Shown here: piece after piece, positions 42,748 through 57,395 of the stretch
How the letters are laid out: every line of letters starts with the position of its first letter
Position numbering within the stretch: the first letter of the stretch is position 1
Source: Kitasatospora mediocidica KCTC 9733
GTDB lineage: Bacteria; Actinomycetota; Actinomycetes; Streptomycetales; Streptomycetaceae
Direction: 5' to 3'
Length of the DNA stretch: 64,000 nt
Assembly: GCF_000744225.1 (NCBI RefSeq)
Contig: NZ_JQLN01000005.1
Coordinates: 1,364,001-1,428,000, forward strand
The notes under the pieces: model-generated
What the model was told of the DNA's origin: nothing
Seen by the model: only the letters and a program-made list of their open reading frames with translations
Databases searched by the model: none
Made by a program: the position numbers and the translations under genes

Positions 42748-44169
42748 TTAGCGGACCTCCGGCCGATCTCCCAAATCCGGGTCCACCGACCCGCTCGGAC
42801 CGCCGATCGCAACGCGCAGCTCAGGGGACCTGGCGAGGTCCGCGGCCGCCTCCGCGCGGGCCAGCCACTGCTCGCGGGTGGGCGGCAGGCCGCTGGCGCC
42901 GGCCGGGCCGGTGCGCACGGCGAGGACCTGGTTGATGCCGATCCGGTTCTCCTCGAAGGCCAGCGCCGAGGCGGCCATGTACAGCCGCCAGACCCGCGCC
43001 CGGCCGACGCCGACCAGGCCGACCGCCTCCGACCAGTGCGCCTCCAGGTTGGCCACCCAGTCCCGCAGGGTCAGGGCGTAGTGCTCGCGCAGCGACTCCA
43101 CGTCCCGGACCTCGAAGCCTGCCTCCTCCAGCAGCGCGACGGTGCTGCCGATCGGCGCCAGCTCACCGTCCGGGAAAACGTAGCGGGAGATGAAGGGGCT
43201 GGTGACGTACGGCTCGCCGGGCTGGCTGGGGCGCCGGGCGATCTGATGGTTGAGCAGCCGGCCGCCGGGGGCCAGCAGTCCGTACAGTCCGGTCGCGTAG
43301 GTGCGGTACTGCTCGCTGCCGACGTGCTCGGCCATCCCGACGCTGGAGATGGCGTCGTAGGGGCCGTCCGGGATCTCCCGGTAGTCCTGGAGGCGGATCT
43401 CCACCCGGTCGGCCAGCCCGGCGTCGGCGACCCGCTGGGTGGCCAGCGCCACCTGCTCGGCGGAGATGCTGACGCCCACCGCGCTCACGCCGTAGTGCCG
43501 GGCCGCGTGCAGCACCAGCGAGCCCCAGCCGCAGCCGACGTCCAGCAGCCGCATCCCCGGCTTCAGGCCCAGCTTGCGGCAGATCAGGTCGAGCTTGGCC
43601 TCCTGGGCGTCCTCCAGACTCTTGCCCTCGGGCGTCCAGTAGGCGCAGGAGTAGACCAGCGAGGAGCCGAGCACCAGGCGGTAGAAGTCGTTGCCGACGT
43701 CGTAGTGGTGGCTGATCACGGCGCGGTCCCGGCCGCGGCTGTGCACCCGGCCGGCGGGACGGGCCTCCTCCGGCGGAGCGGCGGGCTGCGGGCCGATCGC
43801 CCCGGCCCGCAGGGCGGCGCTCAGCAGGGCCCGCACCGCGCGCCGGGTCTCGGGGTCGGCCAGCTCGGAGACGCCCAGCTGCAGGCCCTTGATCTCGGGC
43901 CGCTCGACGAAGTGCGCGAACTCGGCCAGCACCTCGTACAGGCCGGTGTCGGGGCCGAAGTCCAGATCCCCCGAGACGTAGGCGCGCACCAGGCCCAGTT
44001 CGCCCGGTGACCAGACCAGCCGGCGCAGCGCCCGGCGGTTGCGCAGTACCAGTTGCGGCGAACCGGCGGGCCCCGCCGAACTGCCGTCCCAGGCCTGGAT
44101 TCGGAACGGGAGTCGGGTGCCGAGCAGCCCCTCCAGCGCACCGACGAGCTGCTGAGCGATCTGTGCCAT
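42748..44169 (-). CDS. Third CFA-type SAM methyltransferase
   Basis: The 473-residue protein has ISHHYDVGNDFYRLVLGSSL, the SAM motif LLDVGCGWGSLVL near residue 211 and VGMAEHVG near the catalytic Glu. Its head (FRIQAWDGSSAGP, LVWSPGELGLVRAYVSGDLD) is closest to the second copy in the SigK-linked operon. It adds ~35 residues at the C-terminus. It is expected to methylate membrane lipid acyl chains; a different substrate or growth phase is likely because it is separated from the SigK unit and lacks the CCAATCC motif. It stands alone between tRNA-Ile and DUF3566. Confidence 0.87.
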   Translation of the reverse strand: MAQIAQQLVGALEGLLGTRLPFRIQAWDGSSAGPAGSPQLVLRNRRALRRLVWSPGELGLVRAYVSGDLDFGPDTGLYEVLAEFAHFVERPEIKGLQLGVSELADPETRRAVRALLSAALRAGAIGPQPAAPPEEARPAGRVHSRGRDRAVISHHYDVGNDFYRLVLGSSLVYSCAYWTPEGKSLEDAQEAKLDLICRKLGLKPGMRLLDVGCGWGSLVLHAARHYGVSAVGVSISAEQVALATQRVADAGLADRVEIRLQDYREIPDGPYDAISSVGMAEHVGSEQYRTYATGLYGLLAPGGRLLNHQIARRPSQPGEPYVTSPFISRYVFPDGELAPIGSTVALLEEAGFEVRDVESLREHYALTLRDWVANLEAHWSEAVGLVGVGRARVWRLYMAASALAFEENRIGINQVLAVRTGPAGASGLPPTREQWLARAEAAADLARSPELRVAIGGPSGSVDPDLGDRPEVR

Positions 44170-44327
44170 CGCGCGAAACCTCCAAGCAACCTGGTGGGCA
44201 GCCGTCGCACCGACTCTGCCCCCTGAGCCGTACCAGTAGCCGTGCAGGTCCCACCAGCCAAGCGGTAACCGGCTCGCTCCCCCCCGGCGGCACGCCGGGC
44301 CATCACGCCAGTCACCCGAATGCCAAC

Positions 44328-44360
44328 GGGCCCCACCGCTCGAACAGCCGGTGGGACCCG
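44328..44360 (-). terminator. Candidate terminator after the DUF3566 gene
   Basis: CCCACCG/CGGTGGG arms, with additional GGGCC/GACCC pairing, lie about 45 bp past the DUF3566 stop. Confidence 0.4.
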
Positions 44361-44405
44361 TGCATTCCGTGGTTCACGGAAAAGCTGAGATTGTTTGACG
44401 CCGCG

Positions 44406-45125
44406 TCAGTCCTCTTCCGCCAGCGTCAGTTCGATGCCGCCGGTGAAGCCGGCCGCGGTGTTGTAGATGAACGCCGCCAGCGTGGACAGCGCGGTCAGCA
44501 GCACGACGTCCACGGCCGCGATCATCGTGGTGAACGAGAGCACCTTGCCGAAGCCGACGTAGTCCATGATGTTCAGGCCGCCGGTGGCGCCGTCGGTGCC
44601 CGAGCCGGTGACCTCCTTGAGCGTCTTGCCCAGCGAGGTGAAGACGCCCAGCGAGTCCAGCGTCTCCCAGAGCACCGCGGACGCCACGATCAGGATGATG
44701 CCGATCGCCACCGAGAGCAGGAAGCTGACCTTCATCACCGACCACGGGTCGGCCTTGGTGACCCGCAGCCGCGCCTTACGGGTCCGCCCGGCCAGCCCGC
44801 CGGGGGCGGACTGCGGTGCGGTGCCCGGACGGCGCGGACCGGGGGCGCCGGGCGTGCCGGCGGGGCCGGTGGGCGCGCCACCGCTGGTCCGGGTCCCGCG
44901 GGGCGGCGTCGGCTGCCCCTTGGTGTAGGTGGTCGGCGTGGAGTAGCCCGCCGGGGCCGTCCCACTCGGCGGCTGGGCCGGCTGCGGCGGCGTGCCGTAT
45001 CCACCGCCCACCGCGGACATCAGTGAGGTGGACGCCGCGGGGTGCTCCGCCGGCGGCTGCGGCACACCTCCGTACGGCGCACCGCCCGGCGCGGCACCTC
45101 CCGCAGCACCCGTGCTCCCGCTCAC
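44406..45125 (-). CDS. DUF3566-family membrane protein
   Basis: GTG 45125 with GGAGG 7 nt upstream gives 239 residues. A Pro/Gly/Thr-rich cytosolic head (1-135) precedes a basic segment (RKARLRVTKADPWSVMKVSF) and two membrane helices (LSVAIGIILIVASAVLWETL; AVDVVLLTALSTLAAFIYN). DUF3566 proteins lie immediately after gyrA in most actinobacteria and are of unknown role. The upstream ATG 45194 is possible but would extend past the best ribosome-binding site. Confidence 0.83.
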   Translation of the reverse strand: MSGSTGAAGGAAPGGAPYGGVPQPPAEHPAASTSLMSAVGGGYGTPPQPAQPPSGTAPAGYSTPTTYTKGQPTPPRGTRTSGGAPTGPAGTPGAPGPRRPGTAPQSAPGGLAGRTRKARLRVTKADPWSVMKVSFLLSVAIGIILIVASAVLWETLDSLGVFTSLGKTLKEVTGSGTDGATGGLNIMDYVGFGKVLSFTTMIAAVDVVLLTALSTLAAFIYNTAAGFTGGIELTLAEED

Positions 45126-45269
45126 TCTGGTCCTCCCGCAGTTCCCCGCCAGAGCAGCGATCTGCGCCCTGGTCGTCACTCCACTGTCCAGCATCGGACC
45201 GACTTGCCCGAAACCGGGGCGGTCGGCGCCCCCGGACCTCCCGGGGGCAACCGACTACCGAATGTCGGG

Positions 45270-47894
<2,625 letters not shown>

Positions 47895-47953
47895 TGGTGG
47901 TCAGTTTCCTTTCACGCGTGACTGGTACGTACGGACGGAGTCGTGAGGACCCG

Positions 47954-49972
<2,019 letters not shown>

Positions 49973-50290
49973 GAAGCGCCCTCTCTGGCACAGCACGGGC
50001 CGCATCCCCACCCGATGGACGGGCGAGCGTGCGACCTCGGCGTTCGACTCTGTTACCGCAAGCGGCAGTGTTTGGCTTTCAGTCTACCGGTACGACCGAC
50101 AGAGATGGGCGTTTGGCAGGCTCTGAAGGCGGATGTGCCGCTCTGAATCCCCTCCGCACATGTCCCGATACTCGCCCAGGGGGCTCAGCGGCCTCAAAAG
50201 GGCCGTCAGCGGTTCCGGAGGGCGGCCCTCCGTCAAGGCCCTCGCGGCCCGGATCGAGCGCCCGGATCGAGCGCGCGGGCCGACGGGCGA
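49973..50290. other. Intergenic region before gyrB
   Basis: The 318-bp gap between the DciA-like gene and gyrB (both minus) should contain the gyrB promoter. A TAGACT -10-like hexamer occurs on the minus strand at 50086-50081, without a convincing -35. A 13-bp unit (CCCGGATCGAGCG) is repeated in tandem at 50248-50273. Otherwise nothing stands out. Confidence 0.35.
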
Positions 50291-50803
50291 TCAGCCCCAG
50301 GTGTCGCCCGGACCGCGGCTGCCCGGCGCCCGCAGCCGCCCGTACCCGCGCTGCGGTGCGGCCGGGCCGAGCACCTTGATCACCCGGACCGTGCCATGGC
50401 CCAGCTCGTGATTGAGGCGTGCCACCAACTGCCGTGCCAGCAAGCGCAGTTGCGTCGCCCAGGCGGTGGAGTCGCAACGGACCGTCAGCACCGCCTCCGC
50501 CTCCGCGAAGTGCTCCGGGGCACAGTGCGCCGAGATGTCCGGGCCGACGATCTGGGACCAACGGCCCATCACCCCGCCCACCGCGGCCGGCGCCTCCCAG
50601 CCCCGCTCGGTGATCAGCCGGTTCAACGCTGCCCCCAAGGGCACCGGATCCCGCCCGTCCGCCCGCGCCCCACTGCGCAGGCCGTGCCGCTTGGCCTCGC
50701 GCTTCTCGCGCACCTGCTCCCCGCGCTGCCTCGCCTGCTCCTTCGCCGCCCGCAGCGCGACCCGGGCCAGATCGACCCCGGACAGCTCGGATTCCTTGCT
50801 CAT
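50291..50803 (-). CDS. DUF721/DciA-like protein
   Basis: The 170-residue protein has a basic, Ala/Lys/Arg-rich head (LARVALRAAKEQARQRGEQV) and a DUF721 core (VMGRWSQIVGPDISAHCAPE, GEA-like AEAVLTVRCDSTAWATQLRL). The family contains DciA, the loader of the replicative helicase DnaB in bacteria without DnaC. Its location between recF and gyrB fits a replication role, though DciA function in streptomycetes is inferred from the family only. Confidence 0.8.
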   Translation of the reverse strand: MSKESELSGVDLARVALRAAKEQARQRGEQVREKREAKRHGLRSGARADGRDPVPLGAALNRLITERGWEAPAAVGGVMGRWSQIVGPDISAHCAPEHFAEAEAVLTVRCDSTAWATQLRLLARQLVARLNHELGHGTVRVIKVLGPAAPQRGYGRLRAPGSRGPGDTWG

Positions 50804-50877
50804 CGCGGCGCGCTCCTTCCCCAGGCTGTGGACAGACCAGCGTACGAGGTTCCCCGGGGGCTCGCTGACACCGGCTC

Positions 50878-52005
50878 TCAGAGCCGGTCGACGGCTCCGC
50901 CCGCCACCGCGTACCGCGCGCCGCGCAACGCCTTCGGCACGTCATCGGGCACCGCCGCGGTCACCAGCACCTGCTCGCCCCCGGCGACCAGCTCGGCCAG
51001 CTGGTCACGGCGCCGGGCGTCCAGCTCGGCGAAGACGTCGTCCAGGATCAGCACCGGCTCACCGCCGTCCGCCCGCAGCAGCTCGTACGAGGCCAGTCGC
51101 AGCGCCAGCGCGTACGACCAGGACTCCCCGTGGCTCGCGTAGCCCTTGGCCGGCAACTCGCCGAGCTTCAGCCCGAGCTCGTCGCGGTGCGGCCCGACCA
51201 GGGTCAGCCCCCGCTCGGTCTCCTGCTTGCGGACGGCCTGCAGGGCCTCCAGCAGCTGCTGGTAGGCCTCCTCCCGGCTGGCCGGCAGCGCCCCCTCGAA
51301 GGACGAGCGGTACTCCAGCAGGGTCGGCCCGCCACCGGGCGCCAGCTGCTCGTACGCCTGCGCCACCAGCGGCTGGAGCGCGTCCACCAGCCGGACCCGG
51401 AAGGCCGTCAGCTCGGCGCCGGCCCGTGCCAGGTGGCCGTCCCAGACCTCCAGGGTGGACAGGTCGGCGCCCTTGCCGCCGCCGGCCCGACGGGCCATCG
51501 CGGCGGTCTTCAGCAGCGCGTTGCGCTGCTTGAGGACCCGCTCGTAGTCCTGCCGGACGCCCGCCAGGCGCGGGGCACGGGCAGTCAGCAGCTCGTCCAG
51601 GAACCGCCGGCGCTCGCCCGGGTCGCCCTTCACCAGCGAGAGGTCCTCGGGGGCGAACAGGACGGTCCGCAGCAGGCCGAGCACGTCCTTGGGCCGGACG
51701 TTGTCCGAGCGGTTGATCCGCGCCCGGTTGGCCTTGCCCGCGGTGATCTCCAGCTCGACCAGGGTGGTCCTGGCCCGGTCGACGACCGAGGAGCGGACCA
51801 CCGCCCGCTCGGCGCCCAGCCGGATCAGCGGGGCGTCGGTGGCCACCCGGTGGCTGCCCAGCGTGGAGACGTAGCCGATCGCCTCGACCAGGTTCGTCTT
51901 GCCCTGGCCGTTGGGCCCCACGAACGCCGAGACGCCCGGGTCGAGGGGCACCTCGACCCGGGCGTACGAACGGAAGTCGGCGAGCGACAGATGCGCGACA
52001 TGCAT
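50878..52005 (-). CDS. recF: DNA replication and repair protein RecF
   Basis: The 375-residue ATPase has the start [20 protein letters not shown], Walker [11 protein letters not shown], the ABC signature region around [13 protein letters not shown] and Walker [15 protein letters not shown]. It binds gapped DNA and helps load RecA in recombinational repair. It follows gnd with 34 bp spacing, in the order dnaN-gnd-recF-dciA-gyrB seen in streptomycetes. Confidence 0.95.
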   Translation of the reverse strand: MHVAHLSLADFRSYARVEVPLDPGVSAFVGPNGQGKTNLVEAIGYVSTLGSHRVATDAPLIRLGAERAVVRSSVVDRARTTLVELEITAGKANRARINRSDNVRPKDVLGLLRTVLFAPEDLSLVKGDPGERRRFLDELLTARAPRLAGVRQDYERVLKQRNALLKTAAMARRAGGGKGADLSTLEVWDGHLARAGAELTAFRVRLVDALQPLVAQAYEQLAPGGGPTLLEYRSSFEGALPASREEAYQQLLEALQAVRKQETERGLTLVGPHRDELGLKLGELPAKGYASHGESWSYALALRLASYELLRADGGEPVLILDDVFAELDARRRDQLAELVAGGEQVLVTAAVPDDVPKALRGARYAVAGGAVDRL

Positions 52006-52039
52006 GGGGGTGGACTGCGCTCGCCTTCTGCGGGGATCG

Positions 52040-52915
52040 TTACTTGGACTCGACCGCGTGGCCGCCGAACTGGTTGCGCAGCGCGGCGATCATCTTCATC
52101 TGCGGGGAGTCGTCCTGCCGGGAGGAGAACCGGGCGAAGAGCGAGGCGGTGATGGCGGGCAGCGGGACCGCGTGGTCGATCGCGGCCTCCACCGTCCAGC
52201 GGCCCTCGCCGGAGTCGGCGGCCCAGCCCTTGAGCTTCTCCAGGTGCTCGTCGTCGTCCAGCGCCCGGACCGAGAGGTCGAGCAGCCAGGACTTGATGAC
52301 GGTGCCCTCCTGCCAGCTACGGAAGACCTCGCGCACGTCGGTGACCTCGGGGACGGCCTCCAGCAGCTCCCAGCCCTCGGCGAACGCCTGCATCATGGCG
52401 TACTCGATGCCGTTGTGGACCATCTTCGCGAAGTGGCCGGCGCCGACCTTGCCCGCGTGCACCGCGCCGAAGTCGCCCTCGGGCTTGAGCGCGTCCAGGA
52501 TCGGCTGGACCTTCGCCACGTCCTCGGCGGCGCCGCCGTACATCAGCGCGTAGCCGTTCTGCAGGCCCCAGACGCCGCCGGAGACGCCGCAGTCCACGAA
52601 GCCGATGCCCTTGGCCGCCAGCAGCTCGGCGTGCTTGATGTCGTCCGTCCAGCGGGAGTTGCCGCCGTCGACGACCACGTCGCCGGGGGAGAGCAGCTGG
52701 GCAAGCTCCTCCACGGTGGCCTGGGTCGGGCCGCCGGCCGGGACCATCACCCAGACCACGCGCGGGCCCTGAAGCCCGGTCACGAGCTCCTGGAGGCTCG
52801 CGACGTCGGCAAGGTCGGGGTTGCGGTCGTAGCCGATGACGGTGTGGCCGGCGCGGCGGATGCGCTCACGCATGTTGCCGCCCATCTTGCCGAGACCGAT
52901 GAGGCCGAGCTCCAT
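52040..52915 (-). CDS. gnd: 6-phosphogluconate dehydrogenase, decarboxylating (short form)
   Basis: The 291-residue protein is the shorter, NAD-type family member rather than the ~470-residue one. It shows GLGKMGGNM (nucleotide-binding), [10 protein letters not shown], and the catalytic [13 protein letters not shown]. It converts 6-phosphogluconate to ribulose 5-phosphate with release of CO2. Its insertion between dnaN and recF is a well-known actinobacterial feature. The last residues HAVESK are typical. Confidence 0.93.
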   Translation of the reverse strand: MELGLIGLGKMGGNMRERIRRAGHTVIGYDRNPDLADVASLQELVTGLQGPRVVWVMVPAGGPTQATVEELAQLLSPGDVVVDGGNSRWTDDIKHAELLAAKGIGFVDCGVSGGVWGLQNGYALMYGGAAEDVAKVQPILDALKPEGDFGAVHAGKVGAGHFAKMVHNGIEYAMMQAFAEGWELLEAVPEVTDVREVFRSWQEGTVIKSWLLDLSVRALDDDEHLEKLKGWAADSGEGRWTVEAAIDHAVPLPAITASLFARFSSRQDDSPQMKMIAALRNQFGGHAVESK

Positions 52916-52984
52916 GACAAGTCCTTACCTGGTGGTGTCGTGCCTGACGGCGGCGCCGTTGCCGCGCCTGCTGAGCCTACGCCG

Positions 52985-53026
52985 CGGGGTGTCCACAAGC
53001 TGTTCCCAGCCTGTGGACACCCCGCG
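52985..53026 (-). terminator. dnaN-gnd hairpin with DnaA-like boxes in its arms
   Basis: GCGGGGTGTCCACA and TGTGGACACCCCGC form a 14-bp perfect stem 17 bp past the dnaN stop. Each arm contains a GTGTCCACA or TGTGGACAC 9-mer, one base off the DnaA consensus. It may terminate dnaN transcription, bind DnaA, or both. Confidence 0.55.
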
Positions 53027-53042
53027 CTGCTGAGGGCCTCGG

Positions 53043-54173
53043 TCAGCCGGAGAGCCGCACCGGCATGATCAGGTACTGGTACGCCTCGTCGGCCTCGGCG
53101 TCCACCGCGGCCTTGCCGCTGAGCAGGGCGGGCTTGGTCGAGGTGGTGAAGGCCAGCTGGGCGTAGGCGGAGTCGATGGCCTTCAGGCCCTCCTCCAGGT
53201 AGCCCGGGTTGAAGGCGATCGAGATGTCGTCGCCCTCCAGGTCCGCGTCGATCCGCTCGGTGGCCTGGGCGTCGTCGCCCGAGCCGGCCTCCAGGGTCAG
53301 CACGCCCTGCTCGAAGTTGAGCCGGACCGGGGTGTTGCGCTCGGCGACCAGCGAGACGCGCTTGAGCGCCTCCAGGAACGGCTGGGTCTGGATCGCCGCG
53401 ATCGCGTTGAACTCGGTCGGGAAAAGGCTGCGGAACTTGGGGAACTCGCCCTCCAGCAGCCGGGTGGTGGTCCGCCGGCCGGCGCCCTCGAAGCCGATCA
53501 GGCCCTCGCCCGCGCCGCCCGAGGCGAGCGCGATGGAGACCGTGTCGCCGCTGCCGAGCGACTTGGCGATGTCCTGCAGGGTCTTGGCGGGGACCAGCGC
53601 GACCGCCGAGATGTCCGGCTGCTCGGGCTTCCAGAGCAGGTCGCGGACGGCGAAGCGGTAGCGGTCGGTGGCGGCCAGGGTGATCCGGTCGCCCTCGATC
53701 TCCACCCGGACACCGGTCAGCACCGGGAGGGTGTCGTCGCGACCGGCGGCCACGGCGGCCTGGCTGACGGCGGAGGCGAAGACCTCACCGGAGACCGTGC
53801 CGGTCGCGGTGGGCATCTGCGGCAGGGCCGGGTACTCCTCGACCGGGAGGGTCGGCAGGGTGAACCGGGAGGTGCCGCAGACCACGGTGACCCGCTGGCC
53901 GTCGGTGGAGATCTCCACAGGCCTGTTGGGAAGGTTGCGCGAGATGTCGTTGAGCAGCCGGCCGGAGACCAGCACGGTGCCCGACTCCTCGACGTCCGCC
54001 TCCAGCTCGACCCGGGCCGAGACCTCGTAGTCGAAACCGGAGAGGGCCAGCGTGCCCTCCTGCGCCGTCAGCAGCAGGCCGGCCAGCACCGGCACCGGCG
54101 GCCTCGCCGGGAGGCTGCGGGCTGCCCAGGCCACCGCCTCCGCGAGGACGTCACGCTCCACCCGGAACTTCAC
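53043..54173 (-). CDS. dnaN: DNA polymerase III sliding clamp (beta subunit)
   Basis: GTG 54173 has AGGAGGCGG 6 nt upstream and gives 376 residues (VKFRVERDVLAEAVAW ...). It has three clamp domains, with features TLPVLTGVRVEIEGDRITLA, LVPAKTLQDIAKSLG and the final YQYLIMPVRLSG. The ring tethers the polymerase to DNA. It is transcribed away from oriC in the usual dnaN-oriC-dnaA order. The ATG at 54230 is too far from the family start. Confidence 0.95.
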   Translation of the reverse strand: MKFRVERDVLAEAVAWAARSLPARPPVPVLAGLLLTAQEGTLALSGFDYEVSARVELEADVEESGTVLVSGRLLNDISRNLPNRPVEISTDGQRVTVVCGTSRFTLPTLPVEEYPALPQMPTATGTVSGEVFASAVSQAAVAAGRDDTLPVLTGVRVEIEGDRITLAATDRYRFAVRDLLWKPEQPDISAVALVPAKTLQDIAKSLGSGDTVSIALASGGAGEGLIGFEGAGRRTTTRLLEGEFPKFRSLFPTEFNAIAAIQTQPFLEALKRVSLVAERNTPVRLNFEQGVLTLEAGSGDDAQATERIDADLEGDDISIAFNPGYLEEGLKAIDSAYAQLAFTTSTKPALLSGKAAVDAEADEAYQYLIMPVRLSG

Positions 54174-54342
54174 CGGTAACCGCCTCCTGGATCCTGCTGT
54201 CGCTTCTGATCTTGATCGTCTGACCGGCACTGGACAGCGGGGCTAGCCCCATCGGCTCCAGGTGCCGAAGGACAGTCTGACCTACTCCACGGACAGACGG
54301 GGCAGACGGGCGGAAGCAAGCCGAACAAATGTCGGTCGGGCG

Positions 54343-54913
54343 TTGTCCACAGATTTCGGCCCACCCCACTGTTTTCCGAGTCAACTGGTCTATAGGTGTA
54401 GTGGTAGTAGTAGGGGCTGTGGATACCGTGGATAACCCCGTTTCCGCAGGTCAGACCCGGTTTTTTGTCCACAGTGGGTGTGGACGCAGCCGGTGGATAA
54501 CCAGGTGCCACTGTGGAGAACTGAGCGTTACCCACAGGGCACGTTGCGTATCCACAGGTTATCCCCAGCGCCGTCCCCAGATCGGAGGCGGGTTATCCAC
54601 GGGCGTCGGTCAACATCTCGTGACGGCTTTCACACCAGGTGATGAACAGGGCCTGCACGTTGTCGAACAGTGGATACAGCTGTGGAGAACCTGGGGATAA
54701 CCTGCCCCAGCCTGGGGACGGCCGGTGGACAACCACGAACCCGGTCTGACGCCCCGCCAACTGTCCACAGCCTGTGGATAACCGTTGTGCACAAGTCCAC
54801 AGGGCACTGACCTGCGCCGAAGAGCGTAACGGCCGTCCACCTGTGGAGGAATTCGGGATAACTCCGGGCTCCCCACACTGTGGACGGGGGAAAGCACCCG
54901 TTCCTGTGGACAG
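54343..54913. other. oriC: Chromosomal replication origin oriC
   Basis: About eighteen 9-mers match TTRTCCACA or its complement with at most two mismatches. Examples are TTGTCCACA at 54343 and 54465, TTATCCACG at 54593, TGTGGATAA at 54773, TGTGGATAC at 54418, GGTGGATAA at 54492, TTACCCACA at 54528, GGTGGACAA at 54724, CTGTCCACA at 54761, AAGTCCACA at 54793, TGTGGACGG at 54879 and TGTGGACAG at 54905. Both orientations are present. The location between dnaN and dnaA is typical for actinobacteria. A TTTT-containing segment (54371-54410) is the least GC-rich part. Confidence 0.95.
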
Positions 54914-55086
54914 TCGGCCATCCGGCTCACACTGTTCGATTACCTGGTCAGTTGTACGAAAGCGACCGGAGGCTGGTGGAGCGTCAGCTGAAGCGAGCAT
55001 TCCCCCGCTCCACCGGATTCACACCCGCCGTCCCCTTGGATTCGGTACCCCGAAGGCGCCCGAAGGGGCTGACGGGAACGCCAAGA

Positions 55087-55119
55087 AGGGGTGCCCGGAC
55101 GATGCGTCCCGACACCCCT
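55087..55119 (-). terminator. Hairpin after dnaA
   Basis: AGGGGTG/CACCCCT arms with a GC-rich inner part lie 28 bp past the dnaA stop on the minus strand. Confidence 0.5.
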
Positions 55120-55146
55120 GCGACAGCCTCAACAGGCCGCTGTGGG

Positions 55147-57270
55147 CTAGCTCTTGATCCGGTTGGTCAGCTCGGTGACCTGGTTGTAGATGGACCGCCG
55201 CTCGGCCATCAGCGAGCGGATCTTGCGGTCCGCGTGCATCACCGTGGTGTGGTCGCGGCCGCCGAACTGTGCGCCGATCTTCGGCAGCGAGAGGTCGGTC
55301 AGCTCCCGGCAGAGGTACATCGCGATCTGGCGGGCCGTCACCAGCACCCGGCTGCGCGAGGATCCGCAGAGATCCTCCACGCTCAACCCGAAGTACGCGG
55401 CGGTCTGCTGCATGATCACCTGCGCGGTGATTTCGGGGCCGGCGTCCTCACCCCCGCCGGGGATCAGGTCCTTGAGCACGATCCCGGCCAACTCCAGGTC
55501 CACCGGCGCCCGGTTGAGGTTGGCGAAGGCGGTCACCCGGATCAGCGCGCCCTCCAACTCCCGGATGTTCCGGGTGATTCGGGAAGCGATGAACTCCAAC
55601 ACATCGGCCGGAGCGTTGAGTTGCTCCTGAATCGCCTTCTTGCGAAGGATCGCGATCCGGGTCTCCAGCTCGGGCGGGGTGACGTCGGTGATCAGTCCCC
55701 ACTCGAAGCGGTTGCGGAGCCGGTCCTCCAGCGTGATCAGCTGCTTGGGCGGCCGGTCCGAGGAGAGCACGATCTGCTTGTTGGCGTTGTGCAGGGTGTT
55801 GAACGTGTGGAAGAACTCCTCCTGCGTCGACTCCTTGCTCGCCAGGAACTGGATGTCGTCGACCAGCAGGATGTCCATGTCCCGGTAGCGCTTGCGGAAC
55901 GCGTCCGCCTTGCCGTCCCGGATCGAGTTGATGAACTCGTTGGTGAACTCCTCGGAGCTCACGTACCGCACCCGGGTGCCGGGGAAGAGGCTGCGCGAGT
56001 AGTGCCCGATGGCGTGCAGCAGGTGGGTCTTGCCCAGCCCCGACTCGCCGTAGATGAAGAGCGGGTTGTACGCCTTGGCGGGTGCCTCGGCCACCGCGAC
56101 CGCCGCGGCGTGGGCGAACCGGTTGCTGGCGCCGATCACGAAGGTGTCGAACAGGTACTTGGGGTTGAGGCGGGCAGCCGGCTCGTCCTTGCGCGAGCCG
56201 CCGGCCGGCGGTGCGCCGGGCGGGGCGGGGACGCCGGGCACGGGGGTGCGGTCGGCGACCCGTTCGGGCAGGTTCGGCGACCCGGGACGGTCCACCTCGG
56301 AGCCGGGGCGAATGGCCGGCACGCCGCCGGTCCGGCTCGGGTCGGGCATCAGCTGGCCGCGGTCCTGCGGCGCGTTGCCGCTCGGCCGGCCGCCCTGCTG
56401 ACCACGCTGGCCCGCTCCCGGCGGCTGTCGTACCCCGGGCCTGGCCCGTTCCTCGCCGGTCGGGTCGTACGCGCCGCCGAACAGGTCGCCCTGCGCCGGG
56501 TCGCCGCCGGGCCGCTGCCCGGGGGACTGCTGCGGCGCGCCGCCCTGGTGCTGCTCGGGGGACTGCTCCTGGAGGTTCTCGTTCTCCCGGCCGGTCCACT
56601 GCCGGTACTGGTGCGGCTCGCCGTACTGCGGCCGCTCCTGGTACGGGCGGTCCTGGTAGGGCTGCTCGCCGTACTGCTGAGGCTCGGGGTACTGCTGCTC
56701 CTGGTAGGGCCGCGCCGGGTAGCCGCCCTGGCGCTCCCAGCTCTCGCCCTGGCCGCTCCACTCGGACCGCTCCGAGCGCTCGGACCGCTCGGACCGCTCG
56801 GAGCCCTCCGGACGCTCGGCCTGCTCGGGCCGCTCGGCGTACGGAGCGGGACGCTGGTCGTAGCCGGCGGTGTCGTACCGGCCGCGCCCGAAGGTCGGCG
56901 CGGACTGCTGCGGATAGCCCTCGGCCGGTCCGGCGGCCCAGCCGGTCGGCTCCTCGGTGGGCTGCGGCTCCGGCTCGACGGCGGGGGAGGGGCTCGGCGG
57001 CGCCGCGTTCGCGTCCACCATGACGGCGATCCGGACCGGCCGGCCGAACTGCTGGCTCAGCCCGTCGGTCAGCTGGGGCAGCAACCTGCCCTCCAGCACC
57101 TGCTTCGCCCACTCGTTGGGCGCCGCGAGCAGGGCGGTGTCGTGCATCATCCACATCGGCTGGGTGCGCTGCACCCAGAGTTTGTCCTTGTCACCGACCG
57201 AGGTGTCGTTGACCAGCCGCTCGACGACCTTCGCCCAGGCGGGGGCGAGATCGCTGTTGACATCAGCCAC
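55147..57270 (-). CDS. dnaA: Chromosomal replication initiator DnaA
   Basis: GTG 57270 gives 707 residues. Domain I (1-95, [14 protein letters not shown]) precedes a very long Pro/Gln/Arg/Tyr-rich domain II (~95-360, with repeated SER and YQE/YGE units). Domain III is AAA+ (Walker [11 protein letters not shown] near 408, Walker [10 protein letters not shown]), and domain IV binds DnaA boxes ([15 protein letters not shown]). It opens oriC. At 707 residues it exceeds the ~650 residues of S. coelicolor DnaA, mainly in domain II. The ribosome-binding site is weak, which fits low translation. Confidence 0.97.
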   Translation of the reverse strand: MADVNSDLAPAWAKVVERLVNDTSVGDKDKLWVQRTQPMWMMHDTALLAAPNEWAKQVLEGRLLPQLTDGLSQQFGRPVRIAVMVDANAAPPSPSPAVEPEPQPTEEPTGWAAGPAEGYPQQSAPTFGRGRYDTAGYDQRPAPYAERPEQAERPEGSERSERSERSERSEWSGQGESWERQGGYPARPYQEQQYPEPQQYGEQPYQDRPYQERPQYGEPHQYRQWTGRENENLQEQSPEQHQGGAPQQSPGQRPGGDPAQGDLFGGAYDPTGEERARPGVRQPPGAGQRGQQGGRPSGNAPQDRGQLMPDPSRTGGVPAIRPGSEVDRPGSPNLPERVADRTPVPGVPAPPGAPPAGGSRKDEPAARLNPKYLFDTFVIGASNRFAHAAAVAVAEAPAKAYNPLFIYGESGLGKTHLLHAIGHYSRSLFPGTRVRYVSSEEFTNEFINSIRDGKADAFRKRYRDMDILLVDDIQFLASKESTQEEFFHTFNTLHNANKQIVLSSDRPPKQLITLEDRLRNRFEWGLITDVTPPELETRIAILRKKAIQEQLNAPADVLEFIASRITRNIRELEGALIRVTAFANLNRAPVDLELAGIVLKDLIPGGGEDAGPEITAQVIMQQTAAYFGLSVEDLCGSSRSRVLVTARQIAMYLCRELTDLSLPKIGAQFGGRDHTTVMHADRKIRSLMAERRSIYNQVTELTNRIKS

Positions 57271-57362
57271 TGGTGCACGCTTTCTCGTTCCCCCGAACGG
57301 GGAGGTCCTGGTCAGGATCTGGTGTCGGTTCGGGTGGATGAACAAACCAGACAAGTCCTGCA

Positions 57363-57391
57363 ACGGTAGTCAGCGGACAGAGCTGATACAA
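57363..57391 (-). promoter_or_regulatory. Candidate dnaA promoter
   Basis: On the minus strand TTGTAT (57391-57386), a 17-bp spacer and TACCGT (57368-57363) are positioned about 93 bp before the dnaA start. A DnaA box directly abuts the -35. Confidence 0.45.
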
Positions 57392-57395
57392 GTTG

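Larger units (their letters stand above)
54174..55146. other. dnaN-dnaA intergenic region containing oriC
   Basis: This 973-bp gap holds the origin of replication in its middle (about 54343-54913). The flanks hold the leader of dnaN (54174-54340) and the dnaA terminator (55087-55119). No protein gene with convincing codon use was found. Confidence 0.9.

Noticed and set aside
44310-44322. CCCGAAT near the third CFA gene as a SigK -10
   Set aside because: It is on the plus strand, pointing away from the CFA gene, with no CCAATCC at the right spacing.
50248-50273. 13-bp tandem repeat before gyrB
   Set aside because: Only two units, and GC-rich; no evidence of a regulatory role.
54170-54535. 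Small ORFs within oriC
   Set aside because: They are short, lack ribosome-binding sites and are composed of DnaA-box DNA.
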